From: Acanthaster planci
Taxonomy: Eukaryota; Echinodermata; Asteroidea; Valvatida; Acanthasteridae
Assembly: GCF_001949145.1 (NCBI RefSeq)
Contig: NW_019091359.1
Span: 2,816,594-2,880,593, forward strand
DNA length: 64,000 nucleotides
Direction of reading: 5' to 3'
Shown: positions 50,501 through 61,679 of the stretch, piece by piece
How the letters are laid out: each line of letters begins with the position of its first letter
Numbering within the stretch: position 1 is the first letter of the stretch
The notes under the pieces: generated by a model
Database searches by the model: none
Told to the model about the DNA's origin: nothing
The model's input: only the letters and a program-made list of their open reading frames with translations
Made by a program: the position numbers and the translations under genes

Positions 50501-52839
50501 ATTTGTCATGAAATAACTTACGCATGAACACACAATCCCTTTAGTTTGCATGGGTGGTCGCAGAGGCTTATAGTAGGAAATATAAATTTCAGATCGCTAT
50601 GTGGATAATCTCACGAAAAAGTACCACAAGAAAGGTCAAAAACCTCTCGAGAACTTTGAGCCAACCCTCAGAAATTAACCCATAACAGTGAACTACATTG
50701 GAAGTATAGATGTTTATAAGAAAAACTATTATGCAGATATTGGGACAATATGAGGTCTGTCAACACAATGTGTGATAATCACTTAACGTAATACAATCCA
50801 TCCACTCGTTCTGAAATTCAGAAAAGTTCCTTGCTCGTTAGAAAAGTATAATTGTGATAGAAAGATGACCAAAACTCTTGTGGAGGGCGAACAGAAGTAA
50901 TATTTGCGTGCCAACCTACAATCCGAGGCAGGGTTGTTTCTGATTTACGATGTTGTTTAGTCGTCTTTTTGGCATTCACTGGAAGTAAAAATGTGTCACC
51001 GGTCGGGAATTCATGCAGCACCAATACGAATTACTGCTAGCGACGGGTTTCATGTAATTCAAATTTTGCTAATATTCAAGCGATGTTAACTCCATCTTTC
51101 GCTCGACTTGAAGTGATCGGCCTTGTGCAGCTTCGTTTCCTCTTGAGGAGTGATGCCATTTAACGCACGTGAGAGCGTTGTCATGTCATTTTGTGGTCAC
51201 GGCAGAAAATCAATAATTGATGACAAAGCGCGGGAATTTTAGGCGGGAATCCCACAATGTTAATCGATGATTTCTTCTTGGCGTGTGAGATATCCCATGA
51301 TAATAAACCCGGGACGAAAAAAAATTTCTCCCGCCTTTCTGTCCCGTCAGACTAACTTGTCAGGATCTAAATGACGAATGACTCTCACCAGACGAACCTA
51401 CTTGGATTCACTCAGAAGCACAGAGGCCACAATTACGAATGATTCATGGTGCGTCGTACCAGCGGCGAGTCAGTGCGATAGGCTTGATTGGTGGGATGAT
51501 TTAAAAACACTTAGGTCTGATCTTGTCAGAGTTGCTTCGGCTATATTAAAGATGTCTTGTACCGACTGGACATTCAAAGGCGTGCATAAGCATAACGTCG
51601 TTCACAGCACTCTGCATTCAGTTAAATACCGGTAATTTGCGTCAGTATTAGATTTCTTAACAATGAGCTGGTCTTTTGGCGTCAGTGAGCACCTACACTG
51701 CACAACGACAGATTCAACGTCATGTGTGGTCTTTCCAGAGAACCAGACTGCTATTATGAACACTGGTTTTCCTGCTGTAGACAAAACTGCGGCAAAATGC
51801 CGGCAATAATTAATCCAGGAGTCTGATAAAAGATCCTAAAAAAGCACTGTTAAATGTATAATGTGATTGGTTTAAATTTGAATGACGTCACAAAAGGGCA
51901 ACAGCCAGTCAAGCAGAACTCAGTTTTGTTGCAATCGAAAGCGAATTCGCGAAGTTTTAGGTTTATTATAAAAAAAATCATCTAGGGAAATATCGCACCT
52001 AAAACAAATTTTGCGATTAATCACGGTGAATTCACGTCAGTCCAAAATCTGTTAATAATGTGCCGAAACATCTGAATCCAACCCTACTCAACCTATCATT
52101 TATTTTAAAAATACTTAATGAGGGCTGTTTTAGTGAGCCCAATATCATACTGGCTCTATAACCCTTTTCCTGCCGTTCTTCTCATAATCCTTCCATACAA
52201 TGAGGCACGACAAGGTAAAATCGATCTGTCAATGGACTTCATGAGATAATTAACTTAGCTCATGACTACGCCCTCATGTGGGCATCTATGTTTACATAGT
52301 TTACTTGGTCTTCAGGACAGAAGGCATGCATGATTCAACAAGGCTTATTATACCATTCGTTTTCTTCTCTATGAATTCAGTGTTCGCTTCCAGTTGGTTC
52401 CGAGATTATGTTTCAGGGTCATTAGCCTAGGTTAGAGGAAAATGCCAGATTAATTTTATCAATACTGGCTTAGTGACTGTGATCCTCTGTGAATTATGGC
52501 GTGAGACAAAAATCGCTGTGTAGGAAGACTGTCGATTCGGCGTTGCACAACCATGGATGTGCCCTCACCCGACCCAATAACGAACGTGCTTCACGCTATA
52601 ACTGAACTTGCATGTGGCACTTTATGCTCACATTCTGAACAAAACTTCCGATTTCTCATATTGTGTCGATCATCTGGATTAAACTTTTTCGACTGACTGT
52701 AAAATCATGTTTTAACGGACGACGTCCGTTTATATTTTACTATGTATTTCAAAACAGTGTCCAAAATTATTAAGTGTCCAACATTTCAAATGGAAGGTCT
52801 CCTATATTTTCTCTGAGGTTTTAAAACCACACAAGCAAT
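47585..52839. other. gene-free stretch
   Basis: No supported gene. A 107-codon frame with a good start context (ACAATGA, 50204) encodes nothing I recognise. Consensus CRE palindromes lie at 49582-49589 (inside ACTGACGTCAGT) and 51883-51890. The rest shows no structure I can name. Confidence 0.4.
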
Positions 52840-52985
52840 TCAGAATAGTGCGCCACCAAGAGTTTGCCACGCGTTGGCCAATCACAACGTGTGAAATTTG
52901 TCGACCCTTTCCAAACACGCAATGGGTCGACAAACTGTGTGCATTGTCATTGGCCAATGCTTTGCAAACTCTTAATCGCCCGTAT
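52840..52985. mobile_element. MITE family A, degraded copy
   Basis: It shares with the 61.5-kb copy the blocks AATAGTGCGCC, AAGAGTTTGC, CGCGTTGGCCAATCAC, GGGTCGACA, GCAAACTCTT and ATCGCCCGTAT. The left terminal CGGGCGATTCAC is missing and part of the right arm is deleted, so this copy is probably immobile. A 68-codon frame across it is incidental. Confidence 0.85.
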
Positions 52986-54428
52986 CGAATACCTCAATAA
53001 AAGAAAGGCACAACTCCACCATTTTGGCCTAGGAGAGTTTATTAATTTCCTTTGCAATTCCTTCAAATAATATAATTTTTTTCTTTTGAACTCAAAAACG
53101 ATATTTTTGGAGTTGGGCCCTTCTTTTAATTAGGCATTCAATTAAATGTCTAAAATATGCGCTGATGGGTTCATCCGAAATGGAATATGCTATTCAACGC
53201 GCGCATTATTTGCGTTATTATTTGCGTTTTGTACTTCATGGCGGAAATGAACCCATACTAGAATTGGAAACTGGGGCAGAAACCTATATTATCTATGTCA
53301 ATGTCTTTTGTAAGGTATTCCAATTGACCCTTAAAGTTTAATATCCGTCGGTTGTCGTCAGGATTTCACCGAAATAATTAGGTTGTCATGAGTGATGAGT
53401 GAGATCGAGTGTGGTGTCATTCCATTCTAAGAATTTTTTTTTAATCGCAATTACATCGTATATATAACGATGGCTGGTCTAATTTGAAGTGAGGTTTCTT
53501 GAGTATACTTAATATCATCGGATTGCAATTATTTGGATAGAGGGAGTGTTTTCCACCTCGGCAGAAAAGCCCCATATCAAAGTCTTTGCATTAAATTCAT
53601 TATACAAAAACACCTGTCAACATCAATTTTTCGAACTGGAAACTTATTCAGGCCTAAGAGTCATTGATAGAGAGTAGTAGAGCACCATAATTCAATACTG
53701 TAGATAAAATCGAACCCAAGAAGACAGTGTTATAATTCAGCCAAACTTAAATTAACTACTTTACAAGAAAAGCTCAACATTTCTTTGAAAATCCCTACTT
53801 GTTTTCCCTTTCATTGGCTAAACTTTTGTCCCCAGGTTGTTGTCTGCTTTTGACCAAAAATGTCCTCTGAATGCTTAATACAGTTTATATCCACGCCATA
53901 TGCTATATCTCGATCTTTATAGTTAATGACATAACTATGCTAAAGTGAACTCTTTTACTGTTGCAAGTGAGCATGAGTCATCATCAACTATCTCAATATT
54001 GATTTGCTGCTCAACGCAAATCTAGCCGTCCAGTTCCAGATCATGGCGGCTACGATGCGAAATATCGTCACTCACGTACCAGGCCATGTGCACTTGTTAA
54101 AAACCTCGACACGAGCAAAGCAAACATAGACATCTGAATGCACTGCACTCCGCTTAGCTCTCTGTCGGTCGCACAGGAAATGAAACCTTGCTCGAGAAGT
54201 CCTGTGTTTGAACCAAGCTATTACCGTTTCCCTTCTGGGAATGAATTAAAGGCGAATACCCACGCCTCTCATAAAAATGGTCTCTCTAGGGTGGCCAGAT
54301 TTAAAGTGCAAAGTCGCAAACTGATGACCTAAACGACGAACACTAATGAGAAACAAGAACTCTCTTAAATAAGCCATAAATCTTCAACATAATGCAACAC
54401 AAACACTGGTATAAATGACATCAAATGA
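52986..54428. other. gene-free stretch
   Basis: AT-rich sequence with no supported gene or repeat. It includes a short GCGTTATTATTTGCGTT tandem-like run at about 53210. Confidence 0.4.
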
Positions 54429-55432
54429 TTTATTCCAAATGCGAAGTAATAAATACAAACTGATTAATAAGATCGGCTGATACTCAATAGACAGCAACAC
54501 ACACTTTTTGACTGTACCAAAACGGCGTTTTATTTAAAAAAAAAAAAAGCTAAAAAATCATAAGCAACACCATTTTAAACAGGTTATGCATACATACACA
54601 ACTGACACCGAAATTTTCATCTTTGCTGGACCCCCCCATCGAAATGGTAGAGTCCTCTGATTCAGTGGAAGATACGAACAGCAACTTTCGATGATTCCAC
54701 CATCATTGCGTACAGAGGTTTTCCAAAATGTACACATTGTTATCGAAAAAGTCTCATCGTATTCTTATGCAGATTCTATGTTTAAATGGTCAGTAACATA
54801 CAACACACACTGATCGAAAGTGGGTAAGAAACACGTCAGAGGGTGCTGTATAAAATATTCAAAAGGAAAACTGCGAAGCAGGTGTTCATGATTACCAAGT
54901 GCGGCAAAATATAAATGTAAGTATTTGGTCTATATAATTTAGCATAAATGAACCACACAGCGAAATGGGCTTGATTGTCCATGGTTGCCGAGTGCTGATT
55001 AAAGTGGATTTAAGGACTAATGGAGAAATGTAGGCCTTCCAATGACAACTTTCCTTTCGACTACCCCCCCCCCCGATAAAAACGATGCTTCAAAATGGGA
55101 TTGGAAATTCGAGGACCCATTGCTCTCTTTTTCATCAGCGTTAAGATGAAAACCGTACTTGCGCGTTGAAGTAATCGATCCTCGTCAGACACAACAATTT
55201 AACATTTTAACATGCAGGATTTCTGTGGTGTACTTATGTCCAACTTATAGTTGGCAATTGCGGTATTCACCAGGATTAACAAACTCTGATTAAGCGAACG
55301 CCAGTTCCTGATAAGGTTTGCTAAAAATGACCTTTTCCCTGATTTAACGTTATTATGGCAGCGTCCTCCACCTTATAGGTCTCCTAAGTACATTCGGTTG
55401 AGGAACTGTTGCTATGAGTTCATATATGAGTT

Positions 55433-55471
55433 CATTTTCATGTCCAGCATAATACACTGGACACGAAAATG
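55433..55471. repeat. 15-bp-stem hairpin
   Basis: CATTTTCATGTCCAG and CTGGACACGAAAATG pair with one mismatch around a 9-base loop. If the long 3' UTR is real, this lies in it. Confidence 0.7.
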
Positions 55472-57542
55472 TCAATAAAATGACACTATTCTCTACAGAC
55501 TTTTAAACAATGCACTAAAGTTAGTTTTCATCTGCAGCCTTTACGAGTGATTAAAAGTAAAAAATGACGAGAGTTACGATTGCATGTGGCAAGAAAATTT
55601 AATTTTCTCTTGATGTAAATGGCCTCGGCCCATTCGAGAATGGTCCAAACCTGCACGACTTCGCTTCAAATGAGACGCACTTCCAAATGAGCAACCAAAA
55701 GCTGCATTCTGCTGTCGGTCCCTTTACAAAGCCGCCGGATAACAAATATTATCTCAGAACATATGCATCATCCTGTGTACACATCTCCAGTGCACGGAAC
55801 CATAACAACCACAATATTATAATGGATTGTGGCACGGACACACGAAATCTACAATTATCACAACACTGGTCACTGTGTCTTAATAACTTCCCGGTTGGTT
55901 CGGGTATCCAGATAGGGACTTGGGTAATGGACTTAATTAAGTCCTTTTGGGACAACTTCTTCATAGGTAAAGGCCGTACAGTCACTGGAGGCAATGAAAT
56001 ACGTCTAAGAGATATTGCTGTGAAAACAAGACGACAATTTAACAGTAATTGGCTGCATTAATGGTTTGTTTACTTGATTTTAAACCAGAGAAAATTAGAA
56101 GGAGAAAATCATATTGCTTCCTTGGATAATATTTTCGTCCCAATTAGGTTATTCATCTCGGTAGAATAAACAAACGCTATACTGGTACTTATGTGAAATA
56201 GATACTATATAACATATGAAAATTGCTTATCTCAGCTGACAGTTCCTAAAGGTCTCGTAAATTTACAAATTAGGTTAACTACCTCCTGTTCAAGCAGTGG
56301 TCTGAAATATTACACTGACCACTTCTGTAGAAACTTTAGAAACGTTATGACATCCCCTTTTGAACTGCTTCTCCAAGAGCTAGAGCGTTTCTCACCATTC
56401 TTCATAATTTTTGCTCTGGGAACTATATTGCAAAAGCCCTCTCAATTTCTAATATTTTTCAAAGGACCAAACGATAAAATACTATCTTATCTCATGCACA
56501 CCTTGCTTTTGACTGCTTTACGGCCACACCTTAAAGTTTCTAAAATCAGCAATTTACTTGGCAATGGCCGATCAGAGATGCTTGTGCCATGTCAACTGAC
56601 ATGTTCACATCAGCATTGTGTCAACCTGAAATGCACTGTGCATTCATCTTTCATACACTTCCGCTTAACATCGGCTTCCGCGCTTTGCACAGCTGCACGA
56701 CAAGGTTGTGTCCTTTTGACACTGAATAGTAGTCTGGAGACCGATTACTAAGGAATAGCCTGAGTGCAGCTCTCATTATCACAGCATTACGCTGTGGTCT
56801 ACAAAACATTAAATGATATGATGCCAAGTTAGCTTTATGTATGTAAGCCAGATGATCGAAAAACACCTTTTTAAAGTTTCCTACCAATTCTTTTATGAGA
56901 ATTCCCACCGATGCATGTACTTTTCAAGGTTATGCATTTAATTCAATCTTGAGTCGAAAACAAAGGGATCCTAGGGAAACTTTACTGTCCTTTATGATGG
57001 ATTGTCATGGCGCCTTTATTTTTCAAATGAAAAATATAGTTCAAAGCGAGGCTGTACCTGTGTTTGAAGCAAAATAGGCAAGTTCCCATTTGATAAAGTG
57101 GATTTGGGAGGGAACGATTCAAAATGGCTACCTTGTGAATGAAACCCGTTCAGCACATCAAGTTCCAATCATTTCATCATATTGCACTGTCAAACAAACT
57201 CATAGCAGAATCGTTCAAAGTTGAGAAAAACCATTGTTAACATGGGGCCAGTTATTATGAAGGGAGGCATCCCCAACGGACAAGAGAGACGCTGAAGGGT
57301 CTCAGAATTGCAAAGAGAAGGTTAACAGACGGGGTGTTTGATTTTTTGAAAAAGTTGAAAGCTGTCCAATAAGTTTATCCTCTTCCTTCAACAGTTGGCG
57401 CCGTACAAGCAAATGCAAAAATGAGCGAACTACTTTGTAACTTTTAAAGAATTGCCTAAAACAATGGTACTCCCTTTCAAATGATTGCCATCAAACGTGT
57501 GTGATTTGTAGTCAAATGTTGGTGTCCCATGCGTACTCAGCC

Positions 57543-57548
57543 TTTATT
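57543..57548 (-). terminator. nearest poly-A signal of the SREB-like gene
   Basis: TTTATT on the plus strand (AATAAA on the coding strand), about 390 bases past the stop codon. Alternative signals further on are noted under the downstream region. Confidence 0.4.
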
Positions 57549-57936
57549 GCTCTCAGTATCTCATTCAAAACATAAATTGCAAGAGATTCAGTTTTAGCGT
57601 GACGTAGTACAGTCATGTAGATACATACAGGAAACCACGTCTGCATGTTCTATACTGGTCGCAGGGAAGTATCAATGTTTAGTCAATATTTTAAGCACAA
57701 CTGGGATGAACAAAGGCCAGTCGAGCAATATTACATCAAACAAACAGCAGGAAGAATATGTCCATGTAAACATGCCTTAAGCATGGCTTCCACAGACATA
57801 ATCTGCCAACACTCGGTACTATTGGTCTGTAGATTTACCTTGTTTACTGGAATGCCAACCAGAGCCAAAACTTTTCAGAGGTTCTGAAAACGCAGTCTGG
57901 CTCCATCTACACGGTGGCAATTCATGCTAGCCTCTG

Positions 57937-59217
57937 TCACAACTGCACGTTGTGTCCATCCTGTTGGAAGGCCGAGGCGCCGAAGACGTGCTGCAGCGCG
58001 ATCTGCCGGAATTCTTTGCTCACGACAAAGCACAAGATGGGGTTGATGCAGGCCTGGAAGAAGGTCATCCAGGTTGCCAGGGAGACATAGCTGTGAGGCA
58101 AGGGATTAGCCGGCTGGAACACCTGCCAGAAGCAATGGATGGTGTAAGGGAGCCATAGCACGCTGAAGGATATGCTGATGGACAGGGATAGCTTACAGAA
58201 CTTCTCCTCCCGTTCGAAGTCTGACTTGGAGAGGGATGTGCTGTTATTGTTGGAGGGAGGAGCAAGACCAATCAGTGGCGGTGGAGTTGGACCTTGACGG
58301 TAGCCCAGGAACCAGTTGGCCGCTGCCTGGCCGGTAGAGCCAGGCCCATAGAAGGTCCAATTGTTGGAGACAGCGGGCACGAATTGCATGGGTCGCATCT
58401 TACGGTGAGCTCGCATGAAGAGAAACACCCTGAAGTAAGCGAAGTGAGTGAAAGCGATGACTGCCACGAAGAACATGAGGAAACACATAGTCTCGTTCGT
58501 CTTGTATTCCCGATGCTTGAATGTGCACTGGTTTTCGACCTCGATGAAAGAGTAGGTCCTGGTGTTAAAAACTGGCGGGAAGGCCATAGAAACTGCCAAG
58601 GCCCATGAGGCAAGGACCAATAGCAGACAGGCTGGCCCTTTTAGCTTCTGTCGGTGAAATCGGTGAAACCGTAGCACCACGTATCGTTCTATGCTAATCA
58701 AGAATAGAGTATACAGGGCTCCGTAGGTAAGGTACACGTTGAAAAAGGCCAGGATCTCGCAGAGGGAGTCGCTGTATATCCAATCTCGCGAGATCACAGC
58801 CGAGACCACAAAGGGAAAACACAGCACGGATCGGACGAAATCGGCCAAGGCGCAGTTGAACAGAAAGAAGTAGCAAGGTCTCCGGAGACGGGCGTTTCCG
58901 AATACCACCACGGAGAGAATACCGTTACCAACGACACTTAAGATAATCACGAGTATGAGCGAGCTGCACCATAGCACTCGAGGGCCGTGGTCGTCGGGAA
59001 GATCGACTTCGTTACCGTCGCCGGTATCGACTATGTTAGTAACCGTCTTTGACGGTATCACGACCGTGGAATCGTCCACGGTCGAATTGTCGCTACCGCC
59101 GAGGCCCAAATCCAGCGGGGTTGACATGCCGGGCGCGGACTCAGTGGTGGGTAGCGCTGCATATATCTCCGGTGGGAGGCGAGCAGGCGGCCGAACCTTG
59201 GCAGAAATGTGAAACAT
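57937..59217 (-). CDS. SREB-family orphan G-protein-coupled receptor (GPR27/GPR85/GPR173-like)
   Basis: A 426-residue class A receptor of the plasma membrane. Approximate segments: TM1 81-106 (GN), TM2 115-140 (LAD), TM3 151-180 with disulfide Cys153 and ERY 177-179, TM4 195-217 (Trp), extracellular loop 2 Cys231, TM5 244-267, TM6 341-367 (LWLPY), TM7 376-400 (NPILC instead of NPxxY). The third-loop block at 271-318 (RKMRP..VPA..NWTF.GPG.TGQAAANW) is the SREB signature. Asn-X-Ser/Thr sites lie at 44 and 241. The C-terminus NVQL fits a class II PDZ ligand. The start is the first in-frame ATG (59215-59217). Another at 59125-59127 has better context (G at -3) and would give 396 residues. The frame stays open upstream but only from a GTG, or a 5' exon may splice in. 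The N-terminus (about 80 residues before TM1) is longer than in vertebrate SREBs. The gene is intronless in its coding part. Ligand and coupling are unknown. Confidence 0.95.
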   Translation of the reverse strand: MFHISAKVRPPARLPPEIYAALPTTESAPGMSTPLDLGLGGSDNSTVDDSTVVIPSKTVTNIVDTGDGNEVDLPDDHGPRVLWCSSLILVIILSVVGNGILSVVVFGNARLRRPCYFFLFNCALADFVRSVLCFPFVVSAVISRDWIYSDSLCEILAFFNVYLTYGALYTLFLISIERYVVLRFHRFHRQKLKGPACLLLVLASWALAVSMAFPPVFNTRTYSFIEVENQCTFKHREYKTNETMCFLMFFVAVIAFTHFAYFRVFLFMRAHRKMRPMQFVPAVSNNWTFYGPGSTGQAAANWFLGYRQGPTPPPLIGLAPPSNNNSTSLSKSDFEREEKFCKLSLSISISFSVLWLPYTIHCFWQVFQPANPLPHSYVSLATWMTFFQACINPILCFVVSKEFRQIALQHVFGASAFQQDGHNVQL

Positions 59218-59420
59218 GGAATCCCAAGCTCCGGCAGCGATGCAAATATCAATTAACCTTCCTCGAGAAACACACACCGCAGCTACGCAGTCATCTGGTC
59301 GAGACTCCTATCGTGAAGTGACAGTCGCGTCCACATCCTTGGCAGTCTCGGTTCCACGTGAGTTAACACGGCGTCTCATGAAGAAACTACCGTTCGCCAA
59401 CGACTGAAGAATCCATACCC
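59218..59420 (-). promoter_or_regulatory. probable 5' leader of the SREB-like gene with short uORFs
   Basis: On the minus strand, an acceptor-like TTCTTCAG (about 59412-59405) could join a 5' non-coding exon. After it come two short upstream frames: a 23-codon ATG frame starting at about 59380 and a 3-codon ATGACTGCGTAG. These could damp translation of the main frame. No TATA box is evident. Confidence 0.3.
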
Positions 59421-61503
59421 TCTGATGTATCGTGTATCTGAAAGGAAAACCACAGACTCTTGTAACTGAATAGCGTGGTGTAATAGTCTACTGACTGAGT
59501 CAACCGGGAAATGGAACTGAAAATTGTTTTAGGGACCTGGTAGGCTTCGATAATGGCTTTCCTTCCTTGTAACCACCGTCCAATCATAAAGCTACAAACC
59601 CATGGTCCAATCAACGCGGTGACTCGGACGTGATTTGTGTTTGCTCAAGAGAAAGATACCACTCGGGGATATTGATACAAAATAGCGTCCGTGATTGCAG
59701 AGGGCCCCAACGCATGAAATTACTCCTCAAATAATGTTTGGTTTGGTTGTCAGGTGCTTGCACCCTGTAGCACCAACAGACTTACTTTGTGCGGGCAACC
59801 TGGACGTGAGACGGCAAGTAATAAAGGGTACGCCCAATCTTCATGGATGCGCAGAGGATATGAGTGCACTATCCAGCCTCTTTGAGGGGGCTTTAGTGGT
59901 GGTGTGGAAGATGAGCATTTACCTTTTAGTATTCACGTTTCACATGACATACACACTTTGAAAATTTCAAAAAACAAATTTCTTGTACCCACTTTTTAAA
60001 CGTGTTTAACCACGACATGTTTATTGTTCTCCGTTTAGGAATGTGTTTAAATGTTAAGCGGATTTCAAAAAGCTAAACAGTATCACAGAAAAGCGTTTAG
60101 TATATGAACATCCTTAGGCACATTTTGCTAAACATGTCATGGATTAAACGTGTGGAATACGTTGGTATAAACAGTGTTGTTTTCACAGTGTAATGTAAAT
60201 GTAAGAACAGTATTGGTCGTTGTACTCAAACTAAGGATCATTTTGAGTCTAGTACCTAAAGTCAGATTTAATCTCCCCTTTTAAAATTCCCCATTTAAAA
60301 TCTGTTTCATGTTAGGAATTTTGAAATCATTTATGGACGAACCCTAATCTCCAAGTTACCGCTGATGAGCACTATCTGCATGTAATATTTTAATGCGCAA
60401 TACTCTCAGAATACCGAAACTAGTTTCCAGTAGTCCTGGAAACACAGCATGCCCATTAGCTGTTTGTTTAGTGTGACGACAATCCAATGACCGGTGTCAT
60501 GGCATTAAGGGAAATCACTTTCAAAGACAGCTATCTTTACACTGCAGCTTCTATGCGTGGAGCCACTGGATATATGGTATAATCATACGGATTGCATGTC
60601 CATCACTAATTTCAAGAGCACTTCACTGTGTGCTGTGTTTCTCATTCAAATCAGACAACCGTGTTACTTTCTTCTGTTTCTTGCAAAGCAAACGAGATAA
60701 CCACGTGTGCTGTACGTAAAAAGAGATCGCTGAAACTGCCATTCTGTCTTTTAACAGCTGCCTTGCGTTTGGGAAAAACAGCAACAAGCAACCAACCAAC
60801 TAACAAAAACAAAACTCTTATCGGTTAGAAACAATTACTCCCCGCATAGAAATAATTACCAGCTAATTCCAGGTTGGATATACCTCATTCTCTGCCAGTA
60901 AACAAAAATCTGAAACCGCTTCTCTCGGCTGTCATATCGACAATTCGGCGTAGCTTTTCCTCCTCCTGGGCACGGCGGAACCGATCCCGCCCACCCATTT
61001 CCATCCTGCCCCTTGCTGTTCATCAACAGATCGATTCTTTGTAAGACAGCAGTTGAGTAAATTAGAAAAACCTTTTCCAATTTCTTTGGACGTGTTGCTG
61101 TTTCTGAACTACCACGCTTACAGTCTGATCAAGAGCACTGTAACAATGTGCCGCCCTCAAATCGAAGAGTCTTTACATTAGTCAGGCAAGATCAATTCAG
61201 GAAACCAATCTGAACTGAATCCGCTTGCCCTGAGGAAGGTACTCAGCTAAGCTCGGCAATCCCATATTCCAGAGTACTGATTTGATATTATATTCTTATC
61301 AAAAAAACAAGTCAGGACTGATTTGAGATAAAAAAGTGATGACTACAAACGAAATATTCTGCTCGAACATAACATGCAAAAAACCAAAAGACTTCGTGAA
61401 AATACAGCTCAGGCAGGTGTAGTGCGGTAGTTAAAAACCTGTGTATCAATTATCTAATTAACGGACAATTGTCAAGCGTTAACGGCATTCATCATGCGTA
61501 TTG
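59421..61503. other. gene-free stretch upstream of the SREB-like gene
   Basis: No coding exon is supported. If the receptor gene has 5' non-coding exons they lie here or beyond, but I cannot place them. Confidence 0.4.
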
Positions 61504-61679
61504 AATACGGGCGATTCACAATAGTGCGCGTCTAAGAGTTTGCGACGCGTTGGCCAATCACGACGCGCGAAATCTGTCGAACCTTTCGAAACGCGCATTG
61601 GGTCGACAGATTTCACGCGTCGTGGTTGACCAACGCGTTGCAAACTCTTGGAGGCGCACTATTGTGAATCGCCCGTATT
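61504..61679. mobile_element. MITE family A, intact copy
   Basis: 176 bp. The terminal inverted repeats (AATACGGGCGATTCACAATA at the left, its complement at the right) extend to near-complete arms of about 70-80 bases with some mismatches. A TA is present at both ends in symmetric position (61506-61507, 61676-61677), which fits TA target duplication of Tc1/mariner-type elements. The arms include TTGGCCAATCA, an NF-I/CCAAT-like motif. It has no coding capacity. A degraded copy lies at 52.8 kb. Confidence 0.9.

Larger units (their letters stand above)
54429..57936 (-). other. downstream region of the SREB-like gene; possible long 3' UTR
   Basis: On the minus strand, canonical AATAAA signals lie at 57548-57543 (about 390 bases after the stop), 57020-57015, 54534-54529 and 54434-54429. 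The nearest gives a short 3' UTR; the far ones would give about 3.5 kb. No interspersed repeat was recognised here, unlike most of the window. Two hairpins are visible: 55433-55471 and the palindrome GGACTTAATTAAGTCC at about 55929. Frames of 124 and 134 codons on the plus strand have no recognised content. Confidence 0.35.

Noticed and set aside
55687-56751. 124- and 134-codon frames downstream of the receptor
   Set aside because: No recognisable content; they lie on the opposite strand in what may be 3' UTR.
58294-58608. 104-codon plus-strand frame and other frames opposite the receptor
   Set aside because: Antisense shadows of the GC-rich receptor coding exon.
59218-59277. Receptor start at 59277
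   Set aside because: The codon there is GTG; a eukaryotic start would be the ATG at 59215-59217 or a later one.
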